A stretch of DNA of 64,000 bases from positions 744,001-808,000 of the forward strand of contig NZ_AP018042.1 in assembly GCF_002356295.1 (NCBI RefSeq), given 5' to 3'. Source of the DNA: Labilibaculum antarcticum (lineage in GTDB: Bacteria > Bacteroidota > Bacteroidia > Bacteroidales > Marinifilaceae). This document shows positions 29,401-37,296 of the stretch, piece by piece. Both the position numbers and the translations under genes were made by a program. The notes beneath the pieces were generated by a model. That model was not told the origin of the DNA. It did no database searches and saw only the letters and a program-made list of their open reading frames with translations. Every line of letters starts with the position of its first letter. Within the stretch, counting starts at the first letter, position 1.

Positions 29401-30631
29401 GGCTGATGCTGGAAAAATTGAGAAGGTAATTTATAATTTATTATCCAATGCATTTAAGTTCACACCAAAAAACGGATCTATTACTATTGAAATTGAAGAT
29501 TCGGAACAAGATAATAGTGTGCGGATTTTCATTTCAGATACAGGAATTGGAATTGCTGCGAATGAACAAAAACTAATCTTTGAGAGATACTATCAATCGA
29601 CCAAAAAAGACAAACAATCATATGGAGGTACTGGAATAGGCTTAGCTCTTTGCAAAGGACTAGTTGACTTGCACAAAGGTACAATAGAAGTAACCAGCGA
29701 AAAAAATAAAGGCACAAGCTTTTCGGTAAAACTACATAAGGGGAAAAGTTGGATGAAAATTGACACTTTAGATATTGTATCACCACAAACAGAACAGGTA
29801 CATTTTGAAGATGAAAAAGAAGAATCTCTTGTTAAATTAGCCCTTGCTGAAGATGTGGTAATCAAAAAAAATCATTACAAAATTCTTTTGGTTGAAGACA
29901 ACATCGATTTAAGAGAAGTAATTGCTGATATTTTTAACGATTACTTTATCGTTTTTCAGGCAAATGATGGAGTTCAAGGCTTCGAGAAATGCATGAATAA
30001 TCATCCTGATGTAATAATTAGTGATGTGATGATGCCAAATATGAATGGTATTGAATTGTGTCGCAAAATAAAAGAAGAAGAAGCTGTCAGTCACATTCCC
30101 GTTTTATTACTAACCGCTAAAAATACAATAGAATCTCAGCTAGAGGGGTTCAAAACAGGTGCAGATGCTTATATTCCCAAACCCTTTAACGCAGATATTC
30201 TTAAAGCCAGAGTTATCTCATTAATTAACAACCGGGAAAATCTTCGTAAGAAATTCCAAAAGGAAATAGAAATTAATCCAATGATTATTGCTAATTCCCC
30301 CGCAGATGCCAAATTTCTTGACCAAATACTTTCACACATCGAAAAAAATCTCTCTGACTCGGATTTTTCAGTTGAAAAACTAGCAGGTCTATATGGTGTT
30401 TCCCGAATTTACTTAAACCGTAAAATAAAAGCACTTACCGGTGAAACCTCGAATGAATTTTTAAGAAACATTCGATTAAAGCATGCAGCTGAATTATTAA
30501 AGCAAAATGTACTTACTGTATCGGAAGTAACCTGGCAAGTTGGATACAATGATTTACGCACTTTCAGGACCAGATTCAAAGATAAATTTGGAGTGAGTCC
30601 ATCCGAGTATTCTAAAAACTCAGAGAATTAA
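26441..30631 (+). CDS. Hybrid two-component system sensor-regulator (HTCS)
   Basis: 1396 residues in one chain. A signal peptide leads into two periplasmic seven-bladed propellers with repeated W-I-G-T/N motifs (about residues 30-740) and a Y_Y_Y domain (to about 820). One transmembrane helix follows, then a histidine kinase with ISHEFRTPLTL (His near 884), an ATPase domain with NLLSNAFKFTP and GGTGIGLALCKG, a receiver with phospho-acceptor Asp in ISDVMMPNMNG (near 1194), and an AraC-type DNA-binding domain (EVTWQVGYNDLRTFRTRFKDKFG cut here for length). It should sense a galactan oligosaccharide in the periplasm and activate the locus. The ATG at 26441 is chosen over a TTG two codons earlier. 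Confidence 0.95.
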   Translation: MIKKLYKYLILVSILTAYFLPNKSYGNIENKEAYSFFQLKGLPQNDVNCIYKDSKGFMWIGTLDGLHRFDGYSYKTYQISDKPESISSNMIIDIAEDSKGNIWIGTYGRGICKLNPITEKFTIYHTTGKDGYRINSDDITCMTIDKEDVIWIGNWYGYTRIKLDEKSDAIAEIITISLENISKNDLNITRKIYRDDFTVVKKIYQDKGGQIWIGTNGKLIRLLTPYANNDQMKYESFDCQAENFCEYEDGFLIGGPSISAVQKQADGSYEISPIMDITTNAMVYKNQKIWLGNRFGITCLQYKPKKGWQIELQLNKQSLKDQFPSNIVTCLSEDESGQIWAGTRAGGIYTINLTQKKFHHYKKTDNKGSVSSNFIQAVFEDHAKNLWIGTEDDGVNFLSRKNSSNYTNRFQHIQINPDSLENRAYCIEETLTPKSKIHKSLIWIGTSHATNLVAIDPVSLEKKSLPSFISNIGFVFSLETQGDSVLWAGTYGEGLWKFSLDKNGDITKYKNFTPEKKSKSHVSSRIIRDLLLDKHDNLWISTDKGLNRISAQELNKVDPLIQNFENEKVIHNDYFLQIYETLNGKLWMGSMGGGLISYSYDNNKSEHHFSKITKKDGLPNNTIKSILEDDKGYLWLATNKGLSRYNPANGDIVNYDSADGLQHDEFSEICAYKRSNGQLIFGGINGFNVFNPEQITKDSVPPKLFLTDFYILNKIVEPGQNINGKTILKNSIEHTDNIELDYQQNSFSIGFLGLHYNAPQKNKYKYTLEGFDPDWYSAAASYRIAKYTNIPAGEYTFKVMASNSDNIWVEKPVAIKIKINSPFYLSTYAYLFYVLLIFIGGYIAYRVFRLATLRKKEFLIAEMEKKKVEEIAQIKLRFFTNISHEFRTPLTLITTPLAKLISKNKELSEDERLKNYNLINQNANFMLRLINQLMDFRRLEQDLIELKLENIELNQFVKYIIKTFEPLAEQKNITFLFEGTDNDLTIWADAGKIEKVIYNLLSNAFKFTPKNGSITIEIEDSEQDNSVRIFISDTGIGIAANEQKLIFERYYQSTKKDKQSYGGTGIGLALCKGLVDLHKGTIEVTSEKNKGTSFSVKLHKGKSWMKIDTLDIVSPQTEQVHFEDEKEESLVKLALAEDVVIKKNHYKILLVEDNIDLREVIADIFNDYFIVFQANDGVQGFEKCMNNHPDVIISDVMMPNMNGIELCRKIKEEEAVSHIPVLLLTAKNTIESQLEGFKTGADAYIPKPFNADILKARVISLINNRENLRKKFQKEIEINPMIIANSPADAKFLDQILSHIEKNLSDSDFSVEKLAGLYGVSRIYLNRKIKALTGETSNEFLRNIRLKHAAELLKQNVLTVSEVTWQVGYNDLRTFRTRFKDKFGVSPSEYSKNSEN

Positions 30632-30643
30632 CATAGACATTAA

Positions 30644-30683
30644 AAAGGCAAATTTGAGCACTAATGAGTTCAAATTTGCCTTT
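30644..30683. terminator. Bidirectional terminator between HTCS and GH86
   Basis: 14-bp perfect stem, AAAGGCAAATTTGA at 30644-30657 with its complement at 30670-30683 and a 12-base loop, with A-rich and T-rich flanks. It lies between the convergent HTCS and GH86 genes. Confidence 0.85.
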
Positions 30684-30706
30684 ATTAGCCTTAGATAAAC
30701 AATTCT

Positions 30707-32935
30707 TTAATTTTTAACAAAGGGGAATGACTGAAAAGTATTTCCGCGAAGCCTTAACACATAATATCCTTTTGATAAAAAGTTAACATCAATTTGAAGT
30801 TTGGAAGATAAATTTGAAATATCCGATGTAAAAACAACTTTACCATTTAAGGAAACAAGTTCGAACCCATTAAAATCATTTGATTCTCCAAGCTCCACGT
30901 TTAGGATAGAACAGGTTGGATTTGGATACAATTTCACCTTCGAATTTTCCAAAGTATTGGAAGACGGTATATCGAAAATTCCAACAGTAACATTCTCGGC
31001 ACGTACAATTTCTTTGCTAAATTCATTAGCTCTCATCGCAACACTGCTGATGTAACCACCTGCTTCAGTAAATTCAACAGAAATCGTATTGTTTGCTTTA
31101 AGTAATGGATAGGGAACAGGTATTTCAAGCACTCCAAAAAAGCTTTCTCGCTGAGTCTGAAGACCTCCTCTAAAATTTTCCGGAACGGAAAGTTGCACTC
31201 CATTAACCATGACTTTGGGATGTAAAGATTTTCCATGAGCACGTCCAATTCCCAAACGAAGAACAGCTTCTCCATATGCTCCGGTTTCAACACCACTAAT
31301 TGTGAATGATTCAGGAGTGTTGGCAAGTATTGGCTTATAATATGTACTCGCATAATACTTAAGCTCGTCTGATGTTTCATCAATATCAATTGCTGAAGCA
31401 TACGTGTATTCAAGAATCATTGTTCCTTCAGCTCCTAAAGTAAAATCTTTGGGATCAAGGCTAACAACAGACTCATCCAGAACCGGTTTATCACCCTCCA
31501 AATACAAGTTCTTTATTTTTAGTGACTGTAAATCCTGACTAGCTCCCTGAATATTCAAACTAACATTTACAGCAGTAAACTCCAGGTTATTCAGTATCAC
31601 ATAAGCCTTGTTGCCATCCACGTAAACATCCGTCATAACATCAGGGTTTGTAGACTTAGAATCAACTCGGATTCCCTTTACATCAGACCACAACTGATAT
31701 ACTTTTACCATTTCGGTATACACCCAATCGCCGGTATAACTGCTTGGTTCATTTTCTTTTCGCATTAGTCTATGCGAGTAAGTATTATTAACATCCGTAG
31801 TTCCCCACTCTGCTTTAATAGGAAGAAAATCAATGGTTTTGTTGATGATATCAGCCCTCTCCATAAATTGCATTCTCATGGAATTAACCGATTTCATATG
31901 ATGCCAATCCCGAAGAGGTGACCATGCTCCTTTCAAATCATGAGATACGCCTCCAAACTCTGAAACCATAAATGGTTTCACCTTACCAAATGACAAATAG
32001 CTGTATTGTTCCATCATGTCAAAAGTAGCTTCCATATTACTTCCTTTTCGATACTTTTGCTTTCCGCCTTGCGCTGCGAAATCGTATAAGTGAATGGTCC
32101 AATAATCCATATTGTCACCGCACATATCCAGAAACAACTTCCAACGCTCTTCCCATTGCTTGAAATCATTCTTTTCAAAATCAGGAAAGGCGGTGCAAAA
32201 ACCTCCAATTTGAATGCTTGAATTTGGATTGTATTTTCGGATCTCTTTTGCAACGGAATTGTGAAATTTAAATATTTCTTCAGGCTGATCCGTTCCGTGA
32301 TCAACCAACCAATACAAAGGCTCATTAATAATTTCAACATACTTTGGTTGTGGTTTGCCAGTAGTTCCTCCTGTCCCATATGTATCACGAATGTATCTTC
32401 CCATGTATTCTCCGGTAGCTGTTCCTAAAGGTTCTGTATCTGTATCTACTTGTGAAAGAGCCCATCCTTTTTTTGTTTCCTGCCCATCAGGCCAGAAAGG
32501 ATGAAGTTGAGCACACAAAATCTGATCGTTCCGAAACTCATAGGCATGATACTGAGTTTTACTCCCGTAATTTATCTTATTACTTTCTCCCGAAGAAGTA
32601 ATGCTGGCAGGACTCGCAAATCCAGTCCTATCGGGATCTTCAAGCACAACCTGATTCAAATTCCAGGCCATACCTCCCGTATTTCGTCCCAGATAAACAT
32701 CATAACCATTCAAAAAATGATCTTGAAGGTCTGGAGTAAAATTAGTACCATCCCATTCTTGCTCACTTATATCAGAATGAATTGCAACGAATTTATTTCA
32801 ATCGAAGCTGGTTACATTACCCAGGCTTCGTTTTACATTTAAATTGACATCAATAGTAATATCCTCTGGCTCTATCGCCTGCACTCCACCAATAGAAATG
32901 GCGCAAACAAATAGAAGTAAACCGATTTTATTCAT
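30707..32935 (-). pseudogene. GH86 beta-agarase/porphyranase-like enzyme with an in-frame TGA
   Basis: From the ATG at 32935 a signal peptide (MNKIGLLLFVCAISIGGVQA) and 25 mature residues run to a TGA at 32798-32800 (codon 46). The same frame then continues without interruption for 696 codons to the end at 30707. The body carries GH86 features: EIINEPLYWLVDHG (likely acid/base Glu), IHLYDF and FMVSEFGG (likely nucleophile). The last 75 residues, with KLYPNPTCSILNVEL and a Gly-Tyr-Tyr-Val strand, form a type IX secretion sorting domain, so the enzyme would be released or surface-bound. A TTG at 32713 could restart without the signal peptide, giving a protein that could not be exported. One base change (for example CGA or AGA to TGA) explains the break; a sequencing error is possible. 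Confidence 0.8.
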
Positions 32936-33023
32936 AATGCAAAATTTGAATTCAAATAGTAATAATAATGATGATACAAACTCCAATACCTATTCAAAAC
33001 GAATATCATGAGAACATTGCAGT

Positions 33024-35567
33024 TTAATAATCACTTGCTTTTGGTTTTTCCACCCCACTCTTGTAATCCTTCCCATTTTGACGAGTCATGTCATCAAAGA
33101 AGCGCAAGTAATTACCATAGGTGTACTTTCCATTTCTCTTCTGCATCTTTTCCCTCATTCCGTTAAACTGCTTTGTAGCCGTAGCCTGATCACCAATTAA
33201 AAAGAAATAATCATTAGCAGATAATTCGTTTCCTTTTTTATCCATCAACTGAAGCTTTATAAAAAACTTCTTATCAACAGATTTTAAAATATCCTCGTCA
33301 ATATCAAAGAACTTTTTAGCACTATTTTCAGCGATCGCTGCAACATCATAATTACTCGATGTAAGCACTTTACCCTTATCATCCTCAATGGTAAATTTGA
33401 TTTTGCAATTCTTGTAATTGGTGTAGAAATCATTAATCACCCAAATCTCACCCTTCAGAGCTTCATCATTATGCCAACGTCGTTTTTTAAAGTTGAAACT
33501 AACCAAGAGTGGCTGATACGCTTTTTTCACAAAATCGTAAGAACGTTTCGGTTGCTGATAATTATCAACGATTCCCCATTTCATATCAGGCCAATAAGTA
33601 ATAAAATGACAGAGTGCGATTCCACTTAAACGTGGTTTATGACGACGAAAATACTCTATCCCATTCTGGAAAATTATACCTTGAGCATCCTGAGTGGCAT
33701 TCACAAATTCCTCTAAAGAGCCAATTCTTTCTTCCCCAAACACGTCGAAATTTTGCATTTTTAAGCGATCCAAATCTGCCCAATGGTGTCCCCAACTCAA
33801 TCCTGGAGGCCACATTTCGTCTTCAGGAATAAATTTCTTAAGACTTTCAACAGATGGAACCGAAGTGATTGCAAACTCCGGAACAATAGGATAATCAAGC
33901 GTTTGATACCAATCTTCCATCAATGCAAAGCCCATACTGTAGAAATATTTTAGTGCATGCACGGCCTCTTTTGGTTTAAAGCCTGCCTTTTGAGACATTT
34001 CACAAGTTAATGGTGAATCGGGTACGAAAGGTAACTTTACGTAACTTTGCAGTGAATCTCCCAATGCCTCCAGAAAACCGACAGCAAACAACGGATCTGC
34101 CGTGCGCAACAGCATCTCCTCACCACCTTCCATCATAATCAAAGAAGGATGATTTCGGCGTTCTTTAATCACCAATACCGCTTCATGAATGATATCATCC
34201 AATAATTTTTGATCTCTAGGTAGATTGCCTGTTCCTAAAGGAACGACATCTTGCCAAACGGTTAATCCAGCCTCATCGCAAAGTTCATAAAATTCAGGAA
34301 TTTCGGGTGGATGCCATCCGAAAATACGAATATTATTCATGTTTGCCTCTTTGGCCAGCTTAATTAAAGTTGCGTATTCATCAGGGGATGTTCGTCCTAC
34401 AAAGATATCCGGTGGTCCACCCCAACAAGCTGATCTGATAAAATGGTTTTTCCCATTTATTAATGTTGTACGAGGAAAACTAACCTCATCTTTCGTGAAG
34501 CCAGGATTCCAAGCCATTGTAACTTCTCGAATACCAAATGTTACTTCTCTAAAGTCATGATTAACCTGTCCTTCTTTTACTGAGATCCTCGCTTTGTAGA
34601 GGTTTGGTTTCCCTAAATCCCAAGGCCACCAAAGCTTCGGTTTTTCGACATGGATGTTCTGTACAAATTTATGCAATCCAGGTTTCACCTTTTTTGTTAG
34701 TTCGACTGTAATGTTCTTCGATTCAAAATTTTTGCCTTCAATAGATGCTATAAAAGTCATTTCCTTTGGAACATCGCTGGTATTTTCCACACTCAACTCT
34801 AAACCAACTTCTGCTGTTTCATCCTCATTAATAATCGTATTGGCATATACATCCTTGATACGAACCTTGCCTGTCGAAACCATTTTTACGGGACGCCAAA
34901 TTCCAAAAGGAATCAAATCGCGCCAGTAATCGCCAAACCAGGGTGTTTTTTTACCAGCCACCTTCGCGTTCACTTGTGGTGGTGGGTCGAGTTTCACCAT
35001 CAATAAATTAGTGCTCTCCAAGCGATGTTTCGAAACTCGTAACGCATCATTAATATCAAATGAAAATGGTGAAAAAGCACCTTCATGACGCCCCAAATGA
35101 TGTCCGTTCAACCACACATCACAACTGTAATCAACACCTTCAAAATCCAAACGAACTACCTGATCGCTTATGTCCTCGGTTACATTAAACTGTATGGAAT
35201 ACCACCATTCGTATTGTTGCACCCATTGTGCCTTCACACTATTACGTCCAAAATAAGGATCTTCAATGGCACCAATTTTCCATAAATCTGTAAAAACATC
35301 ACCAGGTACTTCAGCAATATTCCAAACCAGAGTTTCAATATCCTCAGGTGGTAATTCATGTAATCCTTGCTTAACTCCCTCGCCTGGCAGCATCATTTTC
35401 ATTTTCCAACGCATGCCACTCAGATCGCGTACAACCTGACTGTTCTCCTTATGTGAGTTGATCGACCCTGGTTGCGCATATAAATTACAGCATGAGATTG
35501 CACTCAACAAGGCTATAATTAAACATTTGGCCATTCTTATCATATTTTCAGTATTAGGTTTTTTCAT
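33024..35567 (-). CDS. GH2 family glycoside hydrolase (beta-mannosidase-like fold)
   Basis: 847 residues. After a signal peptide (hydrophobic stretch MAKCLIIALLSAISCC; the start could also be the ATG at 35543 or 35534) come a sugar-binding jelly roll (VRLDFEGVDYSCDVWLNGHHLGRHEGAF cut in two: VWLNGHHLGRHEGAF is diagnostic), Ig-like domains and a TIM barrel. The likely acid/base is in HPSLIMMEGGEE and the likely nucleophile in IVPEFAITSVPS, the layout of GH2 mannosidase-like enzymes. In this locus it more probably removes beta-galactosyl units from agaro- or porphyrano-oligosaccharides than mannose, but sequence alone does not decide. It is followed after 88 bp by the GH86 gene. Confidence 0.85.
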   Translation of the reverse strand: MKKPNTENMIRMAKCLIIALLSAISCCNLYAQPGSINSHKENSQVVRDLSGMRWKMKMMLPGEGVKQGLHELPPEDIETLVWNIAEVPGDVFTDLWKIGAIEDPYFGRNSVKAQWVQQYEWWYSIQFNVTEDISDQVVRLDFEGVDYSCDVWLNGHHLGRHEGAFSPFSFDINDALRVSKHRLESTNLLMVKLDPPPQVNAKVAGKKTPWFGDYWRDLIPFGIWRPVKMVSTGKVRIKDVYANTIINEDETAEVGLELSVENTSDVPKEMTFIASIEGKNFESKNITVELTKKVKPGLHKFVQNIHVEKPKLWWPWDLGKPNLYKARISVKEGQVNHDFREVTFGIREVTMAWNPGFTKDEVSFPRTTLINGKNHFIRSACWGGPPDIFVGRTSPDEYATLIKLAKEANMNNIRIFGWHPPEIPEFYELCDEAGLTVWQDVVPLGTGNLPRDQKLLDDIIHEAVLVIKERRNHPSLIMMEGGEEMLLRTADPLFAVGFLEALGDSLQSYVKLPFVPDSPLTCEMSQKAGFKPKEAVHALKYFYSMGFALMEDWYQTLDYPIVPEFAITSVPSVESLKKFIPEDEMWPPGLSWGHHWADLDRLKMQNFDVFGEERIGSLEEFVNATQDAQGIIFQNGIEYFRRHKPRLSGIALCHFITYWPDMKWGIVDNYQQPKRSYDFVKKAYQPLLVSFNFKKRRWHNDEALKGEIWVINDFYTNYKNCKIKFTIEDDKGKVLTSSNYDVAAIAENSAKKFFDIDEDILKSVDKKFFIKLQLMDKKGNELSANDYFFLIGDQATATKQFNGMREKMQKRNGKYTYGNYLRFFDDMTRQNGKDYKSGVEKPKASDY

Positions 35568-35606
35568 AAAAAAAAGGTTGTTTCACAACTACGTTCTGAA
35601 ACAACC
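35568..35606 (-). terminator. Hairpin and T8 tract abutting the GH2 start codon
   Basis: On the minus strand GGTTGTTTCA pairs with TGAAACAACC (10 bp, arms 35597-35606 and 35576-35585), followed at once by eight T and then the ATG of GH2 at 35567. It has the form of an intrinsic terminator for GH117, yet sits in the GH2 leader, so it may set GH2/GH86 expression relative to GH117. Confidence 0.75.
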
Positions 35607-35642
35607 CCTACACACTAACTCTAAATCCAACTAATCTAATAT

Positions 35643-36851
35643 CTATTTGGCTTTAGGAGCCTCACCTATAGCCACGTGGGTTGTTACTCTTCTTGATGTA
35701 AATCGTCTAATGTATTGATAATCTGAATTCATATACTCGTGAGTCAATCCCCAACGAAGAATTTCTGTAGGTTCTTTTTCTATATCAGCAGAACGGTTTA
35801 ATCCAATTGCATGTGGAGCTCCTTTTATGGATGATTTGATTGAAAAATTAATTCCATCCGGAGACCATTGTATTGTGTTTTTCTCAGGACCATCTGTAGT
35901 AATCAATGATGCAACACCACCATTATATGGCCAAACGCATATCTCATGTCCGCTATTAGATATTGGGTTGTAAGGAGATTTTACGTAAGGTCCTTTAGGA
36001 TTATCAGCAATAGCTAAACCATGTCGAATTTGACGTCCTCCAAAAGTAATTTCTTCTCCCATTTGTTCTCCTTTATAGTACAAGTAAAATTTACCATTAA
36101 AAGGAATGATGCATGGATCATGAACTTTATGACTATCAAAATCACCTTTCTTAATTACATTAAAGCGATTATCGTCTGTGCCTTTCCAAACACCGTTATC
36201 AGCCGGACTTAAAATAGGCTCTTCTGATTTCGTCCAAGGACCATTAGGTGAGCTGGACCATGCCAAACCTACTTGATTCTTTACACGCACATTGTAAGGC
36301 GACTTTACAGTTTGATAAGACAAATAATAAGTTCCTTCCCATTCCATTACTTCCACAGTAAAAACCGAACGATCGTCATAAGCTCCTTTGGGGCCTCTTG
36401 GTACCGCTAAGCCTTCTTCTTTCCAGGTTATTCCATCCTCTGATGTTGCGTACCAAATATCACATCGATCCCAAGGAAATACTTTTTCATTTTCTATATC
36501 ACCAGCAAAACCTTGTGTTGGCCCGGTACTTTTAGTATACCACACATAGTATTTACCATCAATTTTTAAAAGAGCACTTGGGTCTCTTCTCACGACACCT
36601 TCTTCATAGGCCAAATCGCCTTTTAAATCTGAAACTTCAAATTCAATAAACCATTCATTCCCTAATTTATCCCACTTTAAAGCTCTTTTTGATGCAGCGC
36701 TTAAATGATCCTTATCAGTTATGCCCAAACGATCAAAATCCTGCTCACTGTATTGGCTTACATCAAACTCTTCCTGAGTATGCTTGTCACTCGTACATCC
36801 AATGAATGTCATAAAAAAAGCAACAACTATGAAATTAAGTATTCTCTTCAT
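35643..36851 (-). CDS. GH117 3,6-anhydro-alpha-L-galactosidase
   Basis: 402 residues, lipoprotein signal with lipobox FIGC (cysteine 19). The five-bladed propeller of GH117 is clear: [105 protein letters not shown] and [10 protein letters not shown]. Members cleave the terminal alpha-1,3-linked 3,6-anhydro-L-galactose from neoagaro-oligosaccharides. The product is the substrate for the dehydrogenase/cycloisomerase operon at 14.7-19.2 kb. It is the first gene of a GH117-GH2-GH86 unit, behind its own operator promoter. This is the most specific indicator that the locus targets agar or porphyran. Confidence 0.93.
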   Translation of the reverse strand: MKRILNFIVVAFFMTFIGCTSDKHTQEEFDVSQYSEQDFDRLGITDKDHLSAASKRALKWDKLGNEWFIEFEVSDLKGDLAYEEGVVRRDPSALLKIDGKYYVWYTKSTGPTQGFAGDIENEKVFPWDRCDIWYATSEDGITWKEEGLAVPRGPKGAYDDRSVFTVEVMEWEGTYYLSYQTVKSPYNVRVKNQVGLAWSSSPNGPWTKSEEPILSPADNGVWKGTDDNRFNVIKKGDFDSHKVHDPCIIPFNGKFYLYYKGEQMGEEITFGGRQIRHGLAIADNPKGPYVKSPYNPISNSGHEICVWPYNGGVASLITTDGPEKNTIQWSPDGINFSIKSSIKGAPHAIGLNRSADIEKEPTEILRWGLTHEYMNSDYQYIRRFTSRRVTTHVAIGEAPKAK

Positions 36852-36888
36852 ATCGACCTTAAACTAAAATTTGTATTTGTTTCCGAGT

Positions 36889-36976
36889 CAATGTTAAGAA
36901 GAAAACATGAGCGTATCAGCACGTATTTAGCTACTTAAACAGTGTGTATTTGATAATAAGGTGCGTATTTGATAAT
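36889..36976 (-). promoter_or_regulatory. GH117 promoter with tandem GTATTTGATAAT operators
   Basis: Minus-strand -7-like box TAACATTG (one mismatch to TAnnTTTG) at 36889-36896. Plus-strand GTGTATTTGATAAT (GAT at 36952) and GCGTATTTGATAAT (GAT at 36971) are direct repeats 19 bp apart. The first GAT is 56 bp from the box, as at susC, the catabolic operon and the sulfatase. These are the clearest two copies of the motif in the window. Confidence 0.65.
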
Positions 36977-37041
36977 ATATAGGGGGTAGATGAGATGAAG
37001 TATCGTTTTTAAATTAACAATTCCAGAAAATTTAATTCTCG

Positions 37042-37113
37042 TTAAAAGTTACCAACTTCAAAATAAGTAGGTATAGAAACAATTAGAAGGACTAAAAAAG
37101 AATAAATATTCAT
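37042..37113 (-). CDS. Possible 23-residue hydrophobic peptide after leader element A
   Basis: An ATG at 37113 follows leader element A in the position where the M64 and nucleotidyltransferase genes start after elements B and C. It encodes MNIYSFLVLLIVSIPTYFEV plus three residues. The sequence looks like the start of a signal peptide, so this is either a tiny membrane peptide or the stump of a gene lost after the element. There is no independent support for expression. Confidence 0.2.
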   Translation of the reverse strand: MNIYSFLVLLIVSIPTYFEVGNF

Positions 37114-37223
37114 ACGATTATAATTTTAAGTTTTTGTCATATGGCCCCGAAAGCTTTCGGGATTACCATGCTGAGATAATCATCTCCCTGTGTGTCAAAA
37201 TCACTTTGGCATGGACGTTTCAT
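37114..37223 (-). promoter_or_regulatory. Leader element copy A (MKRPC upstream frame)
   Basis: Shares three blocks with copies at 39235-39322 and 51317-51404: ATGAAACGTCCATG (37223 downward), ACACACAGGGAGATGATTAT, and CATATGACAAAAACTTAAAA near 37125-37142. An upstream frame 37223-37137 encodes 28 residues starting MKRPC. This copy carries an extra hairpin CCCGAAAGCTTTCGGG (37145-37162 region) and follows the sulfatase terminator directly, leaving no room for a promoter. It looks like a relic. The rest of the 445-bp gap (36852-37296) is the GH117 promoter and the sulfatase terminator. Confidence 0.5.
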
Positions 37224-37225
37224 GT

Positions 37226-37255
37226 AAAAAAAAACCTGCCCCAATAGGACAGGTT
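37226..37255 (-). terminator. Terminator of the sulfatase gene
   Basis: On the minus strand AACCTGTCC pairs with GGGCAGGTT (9 bp with one G-U, arms 37247-37255 and 37233-37241), followed by nine T. It lies about 40 bp after the sulfatase stop. Confidence 0.8.
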
Positions 37256-37296
37256 TAGTAAAAATTATCAAAATAATCTAGAATAAGTAGATCCAA

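Noticed and set aside
32798-32800. Recoding of the GH86 TGA as selenocysteine or readthrough
   Set aside because: No selenocysteine insertion hairpin was recognised after the TGA, the position is not catalytic, and no Sec machinery is in the window. A nonsense change or sequence error is simpler.
33024-35567. Confident beta-mannosidase assignment
   Set aside because: The fold resembles mannosidase-type GH2, but the locus has no mannan genes and the active-site motifs deviate (MEGGEE for the usual CGGNE), so specificity is left open.
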